Shown: one piece after another, positions 8,395-16,523 of the stretch
How the letters are laid out: the number at the start of each line of letters is the position of its first letter
Position numbering within the stretch: position 1 is the first letter of the stretch
Assembly (NCBI RefSeq): GCF_001701025.1
Contig: NZ_CP016793.1
Location: 2,418,001-2,482,000, forward strand
DNA from: Lentzea guizhouensis
GTDB lineage: Bacteria > Actinomycetota > Actinomycetes > Mycobacteriales > Pseudonocardiaceae
Length of the DNA: 64,000 nucleotides
Direction: 5' to 3'
Notes under the pieces: model-generated
The model's database searches: none
What the model saw: only the letters and a program-made list of their open reading frames with translations
What the model was told of the DNA's origin: nothing
Position numbers and translations under genes: made by a program

Positions 8395-9411
8395 ATGACG
8401 GACCGGGTGCTCGCGATCGACGGCGGCAACAGCAAGACCGCTGTGCTGCTGGTCGACGCGGACGGCAAGGTGCTCGCGCAGGTGCGCGGACCGGGGGCAC
8501 CGCCGCAGACCGTCGGCATGAAACGCGGACTCGACGTGTTCGAGGGCTTGGCGCGGGAGGCCGCGGTGCTGGCGGGGCTGTCCCCCGACGAGCCGATCGC
8601 CACGCACACAGCCGCCTACCTCGCGGGCGCGGACCTGCCCCGCGAGGAGGAGGAGCTGACGCGGGCGATCACCGAGCGCGGCTGGTCCCCCTCGGTCGTG
8701 GTCGGCAACGACACGTTCGCCCTGCTGCGGTCCGGTACGGCGTCCGGCGTGGGTGTCGCGGTCGTGTGCGGTGCCGGCATCAACGCCGTGGGCGTGGCCG
8801 CTGACGGGCGCACGCACCGGTTCCCGGCGCTGGGCCAGATCTCCGGTGACTGGGGCGGTGGCGGTCACCTGGGGGAGAAGGCGTTGTGGCTCGCGGTGCG
8901 CGCCGAGGACGGGCGTGGGGCTCCCACCGAGCTGCTGCCCGCGCTGCTGGCGCACTACGGCGAGACCTCGATCCTCACCGTGGTGGAGAAGCTGCACTTC
9001 CAGGAGGTCCAGTTCGACCCGCACGCGCTGAGCCCGATCCTGTTCGAGGTGGCCGGTCGCGGTGACGCCGTCGCGCAGTCCGTGGTCGACCGGCTGGTCG
9101 AGGAGGTCGTGCTGCTGTCGACGGTCTCGCTGCGCAAGCTCGGCCTGGTCGGCGAGCCGGTGGACGTGGTGCTCGGCGGTGGCGTGATGACCGGGACCGG
9201 CGAGACGGTGCTCGGGCCGGTGCGCGCGCGGGTGCTCGAGGTGGCGCCGCTGGCCAGGGTGCGGGTCGTCGACCTGCCGCCGGTGGTGGGCGCGGCGCTG
9301 CTGGGGCTGGACACGATCGGGGCGTCGCCGGGGGCGGAGCTGCGGTTGAGGTCGGCCTACGACGACCACCTGCCGGTGCAGGCGTCCGTGGAGGTCGCGG
9401 CAGGCGGATGA
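8395..9411 (+). CDS. BadF/BadG-type sugar kinase (CsnK-like)
   Basis: The 338-residue kinase begins MTDRVLAIDGGNSKTAVLLV, the phosphate-1 loop of the ASKHA superfamily. It continues with VVCGAGINAVG (phosphate 2) and VVLGGGVMTG (adenosine motif). It starts five bases after the GH4 stop and closes the operon. The likely role is phosphorylation of the imported amino sugar or disaccharide in the cytoplasm. Whether it acts before or after the GH4 enzyme cannot be read from sequence. After it come unusual hairpins and a terminator. Confidence 0.85.
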   Translation: MTDRVLAIDGGNSKTAVLLVDADGKVLAQVRGPGAPPQTVGMKRGLDVFEGLAREAAVLAGLSPDEPIATHTAAYLAGADLPREEEELTRAITERGWSPSVVVGNDTFALLRSGTASGVGVAVVCGAGINAVGVAADGRTHRFPALGQISGDWGGGGHLGEKALWLAVRAEDGRGAPTELLPALLAHYGETSILTVVEKLHFQEVQFDPHALSPILFEVAGRGDAVAQSVVDRLVEEVVLLSTVSLRKLGLVGEPVDVVLGGGVMTGTGETVLGPVRARVLEVAPLARVRVVDLPPVVGAALLGLDTIGASPGAELRLRSAYDDHLPVQASVEVAAGG

Positions 9412-9422
9412 CCCACGAGACC

Positions 9423-9573
9423 CCGTCTCAGGGGGCGGACCGGCGGCGGCGCCCCCTGAGACGGTTCCAGCCCCACTGCCGGGGGCGGACCAGGCGGCGG
9501 TGTCCCCGGCAGTGGTCCCACCCCTTCGGCGAGGGGGAGCTGACCAGGCGGCGGTGCTCCCCCTCGCCGAAGG
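9423..9573 (+). repeat. Three tandem hairpins with conserved loop and unrelated stems, 50-nt period
   Basis: Hairpin 1 (9423-9464) has a perfect 15-bp stem. Hairpin 2 (9473-9515) has a 12-bp perfect stem extended to 15 bp by G-U pairs. Hairpin 3 (9523-9573) has a perfect 18-bp stem. Left arms begin exactly 50 bases apart. The outer stem sequences differ completely, yet all three loops carry GACC(A)GGCGGCGG, and the linkers share TYCCA. No T-run follows any of them, so they are not ordinary terminators. The pattern implies selection on structure plus loop sequence. I do not recognise the element. Confidence 0.8.
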
Positions 9574-9585
9574 TCCCAGGTCCAG

Positions 9586-9624
9586 CCCTCGCAGCGACGT
9601 CACGCGCCGACGTCGCTGCGGGGG
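9586..9624. terminator. Hairpin terminator of the csn-like operon
   Basis: A 15-bp stem with one mismatch (CCCTCGCAGCGACGT at 9586-9600 with its partner at 9610-9624) is followed by GCTTTCC. It lies after the kinase gene and overlaps the 3' end of the opposite-strand gene ending at 9600, so it may serve both directions. Confidence 0.6.
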
Positions 9625-10040
9625 CTTTCCTGTTGTCCGGAGGGCTCGCCGGATGCCGGGACCTGGCTCGGTGACGGCGCGGCGGAGGAACTCGGAGGCA
9701 CCAGCGTCGAGGGCACCGGCAGCACCGGCAGCGACACCGGTGGAACCGGTCGCGGCACCGACGGCGGCACCTGCCGGGGAGCGGCGGGTTCGGGCCGCAC
9801 CACCGGGTTCGAGTGCGGCGGCGGGGTCTCCGGGCGGCGGGCCGCGGGTGGTGCGGTGGCCTCGACGACGGAGGAGGGCGGGGTGAGCTCCATCGGCGGC
9901 TGGTCGCCGCCGATCGTCACCGCCTCGGGAGCCCGTGGGGATGTGGCCGGCGAGGGGGTGAGGGCCGCGGCGGCGAAGGTGGCGGCTGTGATGAGCGCGA
10001 CACCTAGGGAAATGGGTGGAAGCGGCAAACCCGAACGCAC
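9600..10040 (-). CDS. Proline-rich secreted or membrane-anchored protein, unknown function
   Basis: The product is about 146 residues from GTG 10040. An N-terminal hydrophobic stretch (PPISLGVALITAATFAAAAL) acts as a signal peptide or anchor. It is followed by a low-complexity domain of Pro, Ser, Val and Ala (for example PPSVPRPVPPVSLPVLPVP). The frame stays open to a TTG at 10136, which would put 32 polar residues before the hydrophobic segment; I prefer GTG 10040. No enzymatic motif is visible. Such proteins in actinobacteria often span or sit in the cell wall. Confidence 0.5.
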   Translation of the reverse strand: MRSGLPLPPISLGVALITAATFAAAALTPSPATSPRAPEAVTIGGDQPPMELTPPSSVVEATAPPAARRPETPPPHSNPVVRPEPAAPRQVPPSVPRPVPPVSLPVLPVPSTLVPPSSSAAPSPSQVPASGEPSGQQESPRSDVGA

Positions 10041-10235
10041 CCGGCAGAAGTTAGCGACCGAATGAGACGAATCCCCCGGAACGACCTCAAGTTTCGCTCG
10101 ATCGAGTGGTAAAAGGATCGTCACCCAAAGCGACAAAATCTAGGCTGCCATAACCGACGGTGGCGTAACCAGCGGTTCTTTGTGCATGCTGACCAGTCGC
10201 CGCGATCGGGAGCCGCGGGGCGAGAGGGGGATGTT

Positions 10236-11015
10236 GTGCTGCGTTGGAGAAGTCTGGTTTCACTGGGGGACAGTTTCACCGAGGGGATGGACGATCCCGG
10301 GCCCGCCGACACCTACGTCGGGTGGGCGGACCGGTTGGCGGGGCTGATGGCCAGGCAGGCGCCGGAGTTCCGGTACGCCAACCTCGCGATCAGGGGGAAG
10401 ATGCTGCAGGAGATCGTGGACGAGCAGGTGCCGCTCGCGATCGCGCTCAAGCCGGACCTGGTGACGTTCTGCGGGGGCGGCAACGACATCCTGGTGCCGA
10501 ACAGCGATCCGGACGCGCTGGCCGAGGTGTACGAGGTGGCGGTGGCCGACCTGCGGGCCGCCGGCAGCGACGTCGTCATCTTCACCGGGTTCGACACGCG
10601 GTCGACGCCGTTGCTGCGCAGCATCAGGGGCAAGGTCGCCATCTACAACTCACACCTGTGGTCCATCGCCGAGCGGTACCACTGCCGGATGGTCGACCTG
10701 TGGTCGATGCACGTGCTGCACGACCGCCGGGCGTGGAGCGAGGACCGGCTGCACCTGTCGCCGCAGGGGCACCAGCGGGTGGCGCTCAAGGCGTACGAGG
10801 TGCTGGGGCTCGCGGACGACCACGCCTGGAACGCGCCGTGGCCGCTGCTGGAGCAGGCGGACTGGGTGACCCAGCGCAAGGCCGATCTGAAATGGGCGCG
10901 GGAGCACGTGGTGCCGTGGATCGGGCGGCAGCTGCGCGGGGAGTCCATGGGGGACGGTCTGGCGCCGAAGCGGCCGGAGCTGTTGCCGTTGGCCAGGTGC
11001 GCGGACGAGGTCTAG
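10236..11015 (+). CDS. SGNH/GDSL-family hydrolase
   Basis: The 259-residue esterase-like protein has block I LVSLGDSFTEG (catalytic Ser), block III FCGGGNDI (Asn) and block V DRLHLSPQGH (catalytic Asp-x-x-His). No signal peptide is visible, so it is probably cytoplasmic. GTG 10236 is preferred because GAGAGGGGG precedes it by five bases; an in-frame ATG at 10182 lies further upstream. The substrate is unknown (lipid, acetylated sugar or ester metabolite). Confidence 0.9.
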   Translation: MLRWRSLVSLGDSFTEGMDDPGPADTYVGWADRLAGLMARQAPEFRYANLAIRGKMLQEIVDEQVPLAIALKPDLVTFCGGGNDILVPNSDPDALAEVYEVAVADLRAAGSDVVIFTGFDTRSTPLLRSIRGKVAIYNSHLWSIAERYHCRMVDLWSMHVLHDRRAWSEDRLHLSPQGHQRVALKAYEVLGLADDHAWNAPWPLLEQADWVTQRKADLKWAREHVVPWIGRQLRGESMGDGLAPKRPELLPLARCADEV

Positions 11016-11023
11016 CAAAAGGC

Positions 11024-11065
11024 GAGGGCCGACCGGCACTCTCCCCCGAATGCCGGTCGGCCCTC
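11024..11065. terminator. Bidirectional terminator between convergent genes
   Basis: A perfect 15-bp inverted repeat (GAGGGCCGACCGGCA, loop of 12) lies nine bases after the SGNH stop and 98 bases before the stop of the opposing AfsR-like gene. It is flanked by AAAA on one side and ATTT on the other. Confidence 0.75.
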
Positions 11066-11162
11066 ATTTCGGCGCAGGCGGCCTTACCCCCTCGGTAATC
11101 CCCCACTCGGCTGCCTGCACGTCCAACATCCCATGTTTTGGGACCAGACGACTAAACGCCCG

Positions 11163-13928
11163 CTAAACCTCGGACGACAACGAGTCCAGCGCGGCTCTCA
11201 CCTCGACCACGCGCGACGAGTTGACCTGCGAGTACAGCCGCAGCGCCTCCGTCAACTCCGCTGAAGCCGCAACCCATTCCGCCCGCTGGAGCAACACCCC
11301 GGACAACACCTGGCGGCCGAAGCCCTCGGTGTAGGTCATCTCCGCAGCTCCCGCCATGTCCACGGCCTGGCGTGCCAGCGCCTCCGCCTCGTCGAGGTGG
11401 CCCGCCTGCAGGTGCAGCTCCGCGAGGTTCGCGAGGCCGTCCACGAGGGCGAGCTGGTCGCCGGAGCGGCGGTAGATCTCCACGGCGTGCGCCTGGTGCT
11501 GCAGGGCGATCTCGACGCGGCCGCGGGCCTGTTCGACCTGTGCCACGTTGTTGAGGCCGTGGCCCTCGCCGACCAGGTCGCCGGACTGCTGGGCGAGCTG
11601 CACGGACTCCCAGAAGTGCAGCAGCGCCTCGTCGTGCTGCTTGAGCCGGAACAACACGTCCGCGAGCTGCGCCAGCGTCAGCACCAGGTACTGCCGTTCA
11701 CCGAGCTCGGTGGCCAGCCGGTGCGCGCGGCGGGCGTCGGGCAGCAGCACCGGGCGGCCCAGCCTCGCGTTGGTGACGTAGGTGGTGTCCAGCATGAGGA
11801 TCTGGCCGAGCCGGCTGCCGGTCACCTCGGCGGCGGCCATGCCGAAGCCGACCAGCGCGACCCACTCGCCGGTCAACGCGCGCACGGTCGCGTAGCCGTG
11901 CAGCAACCGGACGAGCTGCCAGACCTGGTCGTGCAGGCCCGACTCGGCGGCCGCGTGCACGACCGCGACGATGTTCGGCCACTCCTGGTCGAACCAGGAG
12001 ACCGGGTCGTCGTAGCCGGGCAGCGACGTGGACCCGCTGTCCCCCACCGCGAAGTCCAGTCCGTCGCGAGCCGGGCGGATGGCGCGGCGGACGTGGTCGC
12101 AGGCGACGAGGTAGTAGTTCACCAGGCGCCGCAACGAGTCCAGGTCCGCGCGGCCGGAGGTGCGCACGTACAGGCGCACCAGCTCGTGCATCGTGAACCC
12201 GTCCGGCCACGGTTCGACCAGCAGGTTCACCTCGACCAGCTGCTCCAGCCGGTCCCGCGCCGACTCGACCCTCGTGCGGGTCAGCGCGGCCACGGCGTGC
12301 GAGGACATCCACCGGCCGGGTGCGAGGCCGACGGAGGTGAAGACCTCACCGAGCTCGGACGGCAGGTCGCGGGTGGACAGGTCGAGCGCCCGCGACACCC
12401 CCACCCCGGCCTCGGGTAGGTCGAGCCCGCGCAACCGGTGCCCGTCGTCGGCCAGCTCCCCCACCAGCTCCTCGACGGTCCACTCCGGACTGATCACGAG
12501 CTTCGCCGCCGCCACCCGCAACGCGAGCGGCAGCCCGCCGCAGAGCTCGGCGAGCTTGCGCGCGGCGACCGGGTCCTCGTTCGACAACGGCTTGCCGAGC
12601 ACGTCGTCCAGCAACGACCGCGCCGCCTCCTCGTCCAGCGGCCCGAGCTTGCGCACGCGGGCGCTGTTGGTGACGACGAGCCGTTCCATCCTGCTGCGCG
12701 AGGTCACCAGCACCACGGAGCCGGACCCCGGCGGCAGCAGCGGCAGCACCTGCTCGAACCCGGTCGCGTCGTCGAGCACCACGAGCACGCGGCGGCGGTT
12801 GAGCAGCGAGCGGTACAGCCCGACGCGGTCCACCACGGCCACCGGCACGCCGTCGGCGGGCACGCCCAGCGCCACCAGGAACCTGGTCAGGACCTCGCCC
12901 GGTTCGGTGTCGCCGAGCGAGGCGAACAGCACGCCGTGCGGGAACATCTCGGAGTTCTCGTGGCCCCAGGTGATCGCCAGCGCGCTCTTGCCGACTCCGG
13001 GCGGACCGGTCAGCACGGCGACCGTCGTCGCGAGCAGGTTCCTGGTGGCGCAGACGTTGTCGAGCCACACCTTGTCGTCGTCGCGGCCGAACAACCGGGT
13101 GGCCGACGCGGGCAGCAACGCCGGCGCCACGATGCCGGCGCGCGGTGCCACGGGGCGGCTGTCGACCGGGCCGAGCAGGCTGAGCGCCGGGTCGTCGCGC
13201 AGCACCTGCTCCTGCAGCAGCCGCAGCTCCGGGCCGGGGTCGATGCCGAGCTCGTCCACCGCACGGCGCTGGAACCGCTGGTAGGCCTCCAGGGCGTCCG
13301 CCCGCTGGCCGGACCGGTAGAGCGCGCGCATGCTGTGCGCGACCAGCCGTTCGCGGAACGGGTACTCGGTGCACAGCCCGCGCAGCTCGCCCACGAGCTC
13401 CAGGTGCCGGCCCAGCTCCAGCTCGGCCTCGATGCGCTCCTCCAGCGCCGAGAGCCGCAGCTCCTCGAGGTCCGAGGTCAGCGGGTCGCCCGGCACGTCC
13501 GCCAGCACCGGCCCGCGCCACAACCCGAGGGCCTCGCGCAGCAAGCCCGCCCTGATGGCGGCGGGCTTGCCGCGCGACGACGCCACGAGCTGCCGGGCGC
13601 GGTGCAGGTCGAGGCGCCACGGATCGACGGTCAGCTGGTACCCGGTCGGCGTGGTGCGGATCGTCGCCGATCCCGACGGGTCGGCCTCCTCCAGCACCTT
13701 GCGCAGCCGCGACACGTACCCGTGCACGATCGTGCGGGCCGTGGCCGGGGGCGCGTCCGTCCACAGCGCGTCCACGATGTGGTCGATCGAGACGGGTCGG
13801 TTCGCCTCGACCACCAGCATCGCGAGCAGACCGCGCATGCCCCGGCGGCCGAGCGGGACCACCCGGCCGTCCGCGAGCACCTGGAGTGGACCGAGCACGC
13901 CGAACTCGAGTCCGCTTTTGCTCCGCAT
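11163..13928 (-). CDS. AfsR/SARP family transcriptional regulator (BTAD, NB-ARC, TPR)
   Basis: The 921-residue regulator has an OmpR-type winged helix (about residues 5-90), a bacterial transcriptional activator domain (about 95-240) and a STAND/NB-ARC ATPase with Walker A LTGPPGVGKSALA and Walker B RRVLVVLDDA. A C-terminal half of TPR-like repeats follows. Related AfsR proteins are activated by phosphorylation or ligand and switch on secondary metabolism. ATG 13928 is chosen because AGGGAGGGG lies just before it. No biosynthetic cluster is adjacent in the window. It is divergent from an ADP-ribosylglycohydrolase across about 100 bases. Confidence 0.9.
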   Translation of the reverse strand: MRSKSGLEFGVLGPLQVLADGRVVPLGRRGMRGLLAMLVVEANRPVSIDHIVDALWTDAPPATARTIVHGYVSRLRKVLEEADPSGSATIRTTPTGYQLTVDPWRLDLHRARQLVASSRGKPAAIRAGLLREALGLWRGPVLADVPGDPLTSDLEELRLSALEERIEAELELGRHLELVGELRGLCTEYPFRERLVAHSMRALYRSGQRADALEAYQRFQRRAVDELGIDPGPELRLLQEQVLRDDPALSLLGPVDSRPVAPRAGIVAPALLPASATRLFGRDDDKVWLDNVCATRNLLATTVAVLTGPPGVGKSALAITWGHENSEMFPHGVLFASLGDTEPGEVLTRFLVALGVPADGVPVAVVDRVGLYRSLLNRRRVLVVLDDATGFEQVLPLLPPGSGSVVLVTSRSRMERLVVTNSARVRKLGPLDEEAARSLLDDVLGKPLSNEDPVAARKLAELCGGLPLALRVAAAKLVISPEWTVEELVGELADDGHRLRGLDLPEAGVGVSRALDLSTRDLPSELGEVFTSVGLAPGRWMSSHAVAALTRTRVESARDRLEQLVEVNLLVEPWPDGFTMHELVRLYVRTSGRADLDSLRRLVNYYLVACDHVRRAIRPARDGLDFAVGDSGSTSLPGYDDPVSWFDQEWPNIVAVVHAAAESGLHDQVWQLVRLLHGYATVRALTGEWVALVGFGMAAAEVTGSRLGQILMLDTTYVTNARLGRPVLLPDARRAHRLATELGERQYLVLTLAQLADVLFRLKQHDEALLHFWESVQLAQQSGDLVGEGHGLNNVAQVEQARGRVEIALQHQAHAVEIYRRSGDQLALVDGLANLAELHLQAGHLDEAEALARQAVDMAGAAEMTYTEGFGRQVLSGVLLQRAEWVAASAELTEALRLYSQVNSSRVVEVRAALDSLSSEV

Positions 13929-14018
13929 GCCCCTCCCTCTGGTGCTCTGACCTCGTCGCTTGTACAGGTGGGCGACCGGCAGTCTCAGATACAAGTGCGG
14001 CCCAAGTCGGCGGGACGC

Positions 14019-14024
14019 TACTGT
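14019..14024 (+). promoter_or_regulatory. -10 element (TACTGT), leaderless start at 14031
   Basis: TACTGT fits TANNNT and ends six bases before GTG 14031. No Shine-Dalgarno sequence is present, so the transcript probably begins at the start codon. Confidence 0.5.
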
Positions 14025-14030
14025 TCATCC

Positions 14031-15065
14031 GTGCCGCGAGATCCGAACTCCGTGGTTGACCGCGGCGCCGGGTGCCTCCTCGGCGGCGCTCTCGGTGATG
14101 CGCTCGGCGCACCGGTGCAGTACTTGGGCTGGGCCGACATCCAGCGCGAACACGGCACCGAAGGCGTTCTCGCACCGCCGAAGCCCGCCCTGGTCACCGA
14201 CGACACGCAGCTGACGCTCTTCACCGCCGACGGCTACCTGCGCGCCTGGGTGCGCGGCAAGCGCACCTGCGAGTGGGAGCCGTCGGACATGGTCTGGCAC
14301 AGCTACCGGCGCTGGTTGGTCACCCAGCAGCAACCGGCCCCCGAGCACGGCGCGGTCGGGCTGCTCGCCGACGAACGGCTGTACGAGAGCCGCTCACCCG
14401 GCCTGACGTGCCTGCGCGCGCTGGCCGCGGAGACACCGTCCACTCCGGAGAACCCGCACAACGAGTCGTCCGGCTGCAACGGCGTCACGCGCACCGCACC
14501 CGCCGGGTTCGCGCCGTCCGCGGCCATCGCCTACGACCTGGGTTGCCGGTTCGCGGCGCTGACACACGGCGGCACCGGCGGCTGGGTCTCCGGCGGCGCG
14601 CTCGCGTTGCTGGTGCACCTGCTCGCGGTGAAGGGCCGCCCGCTGCGCGAGGCGATCGACCAGGTCATCGGCCGGGTGCTGCGCGACGACACGTACACGG
14701 CGACGGTGCTGACGCGCGCGGTGGTGCTGGCCGAGGAACACGCCGGCTCCGCACCGGTGCGGGTCGACCGGCTCGGCTCCGGCTGGACCGGCCCGGAGGC
14801 GCTGGCGATCGCCGTCTACACCGTGCTGACGCACTCGAAGCCGGTGCAGTTCGTGGACGCGATGCGGGCCGCGGCCAACCACTCCGGCGGCAGTGACGCG
14901 ACGGCGGCGCTGACCGGGAACGTGCTCGGCGCGTTGCACGGCACCGACGCGTTGCCGCGGGACTGGCTGAGCGGGCTCGAGCTGGTGGACGTGCTGGACG
15001 CGATGGGCCGCGACCTCGGGCGGTCCGCGGTGAACGCCGAGTTCGACGAAGACCGTTACGCCTAG
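14031..15065 (+). CDS. ADP-ribosylglycohydrolase family protein
   Basis: The 344-residue protein opens GAGCLLGGALGDALGAPVQ, the hallmark first helix of the DraG/ARH family. It has a TDDTQLTLFTADGYL metal-binding stretch (Thr-Asp-Asp) and a C-terminal GGSDATAALTGNVLGALHG that completes the two-metal site. The enzyme should remove ADP-ribose from protein or nucleic acid in the cytoplasm. The start is GTG 14031, probably leaderless. It stands alone between the AfsR-like regulator and a strong terminator. Confidence 0.9.
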   Translation: MPRDPNSVVDRGAGCLLGGALGDALGAPVQYLGWADIQREHGTEGVLAPPKPALVTDDTQLTLFTADGYLRAWVRGKRTCEWEPSDMVWHSYRRWLVTQQQPAPEHGAVGLLADERLYESRSPGLTCLRALAAETPSTPENPHNESSGCNGVTRTAPAGFAPSAAIAYDLGCRFAALTHGGTGGWVSGGALALLVHLLAVKGRPLREAIDQVIGRVLRDDTYTATVLTRAVVLAEEHAGSAPVRVDRLGSGWTGPEALAIAVYTVLTHSKPVQFVDAMRAAANHSGGSDATAALTGNVLGALHGTDALPRDWLSGLELVDVLDAMGRDLGRSAVNAEFDEDRYA

Positions 15066-15085
15066 CCAAAACAGGCTCGAAAACA

Positions 15086-15138
15086 GAGAGGGCCCTCGGG
15101 TGTGCGCTCCCGAATAGCGCGCACCCGAAGGCCCTCTC
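15086..15138. terminator. Long bidirectional hairpin terminator
   Basis: A 22-bp stem with one mismatch and one G-U pair (GAGAGGGCCCTCGGGTGTGC arm at 15086) follows the ADP-ribosylglycohydrolase stop. The bases 15139-15249 up to the next, convergent gene hold nothing else I can identify. Confidence 0.75.
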
Positions 15139-15249
15139 GCACGAGTGTTGGTCCACAGCTGGCCGGGTCTCACCCCGAGCGCGAGCCCCGCGTCAGCTCT
15201 TGATCAACGAAATGTGCCCCGGAGATCAAAGCCCCGTTGGGCGGGCATG

Positions 15250-15993
15250 TTAACAGATGTGTACCGGAAGTCCAGGACCGCGGAAGACCTGTCGATCTTC
15301 GTCGACGATGAACACCTCGCAGTCCGGCTGTGCCGCAGCCCACTCGATCCCGTCCCTGCCCAGCGAGAACGCCGCTGTGGCAGTGGTGTCCGCGATCGCC
15401 AGGTCGGCCGCGACGACTGTGACCGAAAGAATCCCGCGCGCCGGTTCGCCGGTGCGGCCGTCGAGGATGTGCTGCCCGCGTTCGTACAACGCTGACGTGG
15501 CAACGGCTCCGTCGCGCACGCCGAGCACCACGCACAGCGCGTCGGCCTGGTCGGGGTGCCGAACGCCCACGCGCCAAGGCTTTCCTGGTTCCGGTTCGCC
15601 GGCGACCACGACGTCGCCACCCGCGTTGAGGCAGAACCGGGTGGCCCCGGCCTCCTTCAGCAGATCGGCGGCGCGCTGCACGGCCCAGCCCTTCACGACC
15701 GCGCACGGGTCGAGGCCGCGGCCCGGTACCCGTGCGGTGAACGCGCCGCCGGTCGAGGTCTCGTACCAGTCGCACAGGTCCAGCACCTCGACGAGGTCCG
15801 GGGTGAGCTCCTCCCTGGTGAGCTCACCCCGGTCCAGCCGGGACACCTCGCTGTCCGCCTTGAAGGGCGAGAACTGGGCGTCCGCGGCGCGCAGCGACTC
15901 GAACGCCAGCTCGGCCAGCGCGGCGTCGCCGTCGCGCAGGTCCACCGAGATCGGCAGGCCCATGATCTGCTCGACGCGCCGCAGGGTCTGCAC
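15250..15993 (-). CDS. apbE: FAD:protein FMN transferase (ApbE family)
   Basis: The 247-residue protein is typical of short actinobacterial ApbE. It contains MGLPISVDL, the FSPFKADSEVSRLDRGE segment, the LDPCAVVKGWAVQRAADLL motif that follows the FAD site, and GGDVVVAG. A C-terminal IADTTATAAFSLG holds the metal-binding Thr/Asp residues. ApbE transfers FMN from FAD to a threonine in SGAT-type motifs of exported proteins. The upstream gene encodes exactly such a target. GTG 15993 sits two bases past the upstream stop and follows GCGAGG by five bases. Confidence 0.88.
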   Translation of the reverse strand: MQTLRRVEQIMGLPISVDLRDGDAALAELAFESLRAADAQFSPFKADSEVSRLDRGELTREELTPDLVEVLDLCDWYETSTGGAFTARVPGRGLDPCAVVKGWAVQRAADLLKEAGATRFCLNAGGDVVVAGEPEPGKPWRVGVRHPDQADALCVVLGVRDGAVATSALYERGQHILDGRTGEPARGILSVTVVAADLAIADTTATAAFSLGRDGIEWAAAQPDCEVFIVDEDRQVFRGPGLPVHIC

Positions 15994-15995
15994 GG

Positions 15996-16511
15996 CTACC
16001 TCGCCGAGTCGATCGCGGCCTGCAGCGACTGCTTGTAGCCCTCGGAGGTCGCGGTCGCGCCGGAGACCGTGTCGATGTCGGCGCTCTGGGCCTGCAACGC
16101 CTCCTGGCGCAGGATCGGCAGCGCCATCCTGGTCGGGTTGGAGTTGGGTGCCCGCAACGCCTTCACGTCGGTGATCTTCGTGCCCTGGAACGTGACCTGC
16201 ACCTGGACGGTGCCCTCCTCGGTCTGCACCGCGGGCCCGGAGACGGTCTTGGCCTGGTTCTGCTGCTGGGTCGTCGGCGCCGCACCGGAGGTCCGCGGCG
16301 CCCCCGGCTGAGGCGCGGCGGACCTCGGCGCGGTGGACTGCGGCGCTTTCGACTGGGGTGCCGTCGACTGCGGAACCTGGTTCTGCGCCTGGGTTTCCGG
16401 TGCGGCGGCGGCCTCGTTGATCTCGCCCTCGTGCGCCGCGCCCGGTTCGTACATCCACACCGGGACGAGGCCGGCGACGCTGAGCACCAGTACGGGGATA
16501 GCCCTCTTCAC
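15996..16511 (-). CDS. Exported FMN-binding domain protein, ApbE substrate
   Basis: The 171-residue protein has an N-terminal signal or anchor (MKRAIPVLVLSVAGLVPVW). A low-complexity linker follows, with repeated APQS/APRS units (about residues 45-80). The FMN-binding domain carries the flavinylation motif in DTVSGATATSEGYKQSL, where the threonine after SGA would carry FMN. It lies between ApbE and a ferric-reductase-like membrane protein, so it is probably the extracytoplasmic electron carrier of the set. It starts at GTG 16511 with AGAAGGG upstream. Confidence 0.88.
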   Translation of the reverse strand: MKRAIPVLVLSVAGLVPVWMYEPGAAHEGEINEAAAAPETQAQNQVPQSTAPQSKAPQSTAPRSAAPQPGAPRTSGAAPTTQQQNQAKTVSGPAVQTEEGTVQVQVTFQGTKITDVKALRAPNSNPTRMALPILRQEALQAQSADIDTVSGATATSEGYKQSLQAAIDSAR

Positions 16512-16523
16512 GTCGAACCCTTC

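Noticed and set aside
9423..9573. The hairpin array as three ordinary Rho-independent terminators or an integron attC set
   Set aside because: No T-run follows any stem, a separate terminator lies downstream, and attC sites conserve their ends, not the loop.
9408..9674. An 88-codon frame starting with ATGA overlap at the end of the kinase gene
   Set aside because: It runs through the three hairpins and the terminator; its Arg-rich repeats (DRRRRP, RTRRRCPR, LTRRRCSP) merely reflect the repeated loops.
12438..14030. Long plus-strand extension of the ADP-ribosylglycohydrolase frame across the AfsR-like gene
   Set aside because: It is the antisense frame of a strongly coding gene, rich in Arg/Gln/His, with no homology-like motif.
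11163..15065. Possible secondary-metabolite cluster because of the AfsR/SARP regulator
   Set aside because: No synthase, tailoring or resistance genes lie nearby; neighbours are an SGNH hydrolase and an ADP-ribosylglycohydrolase.
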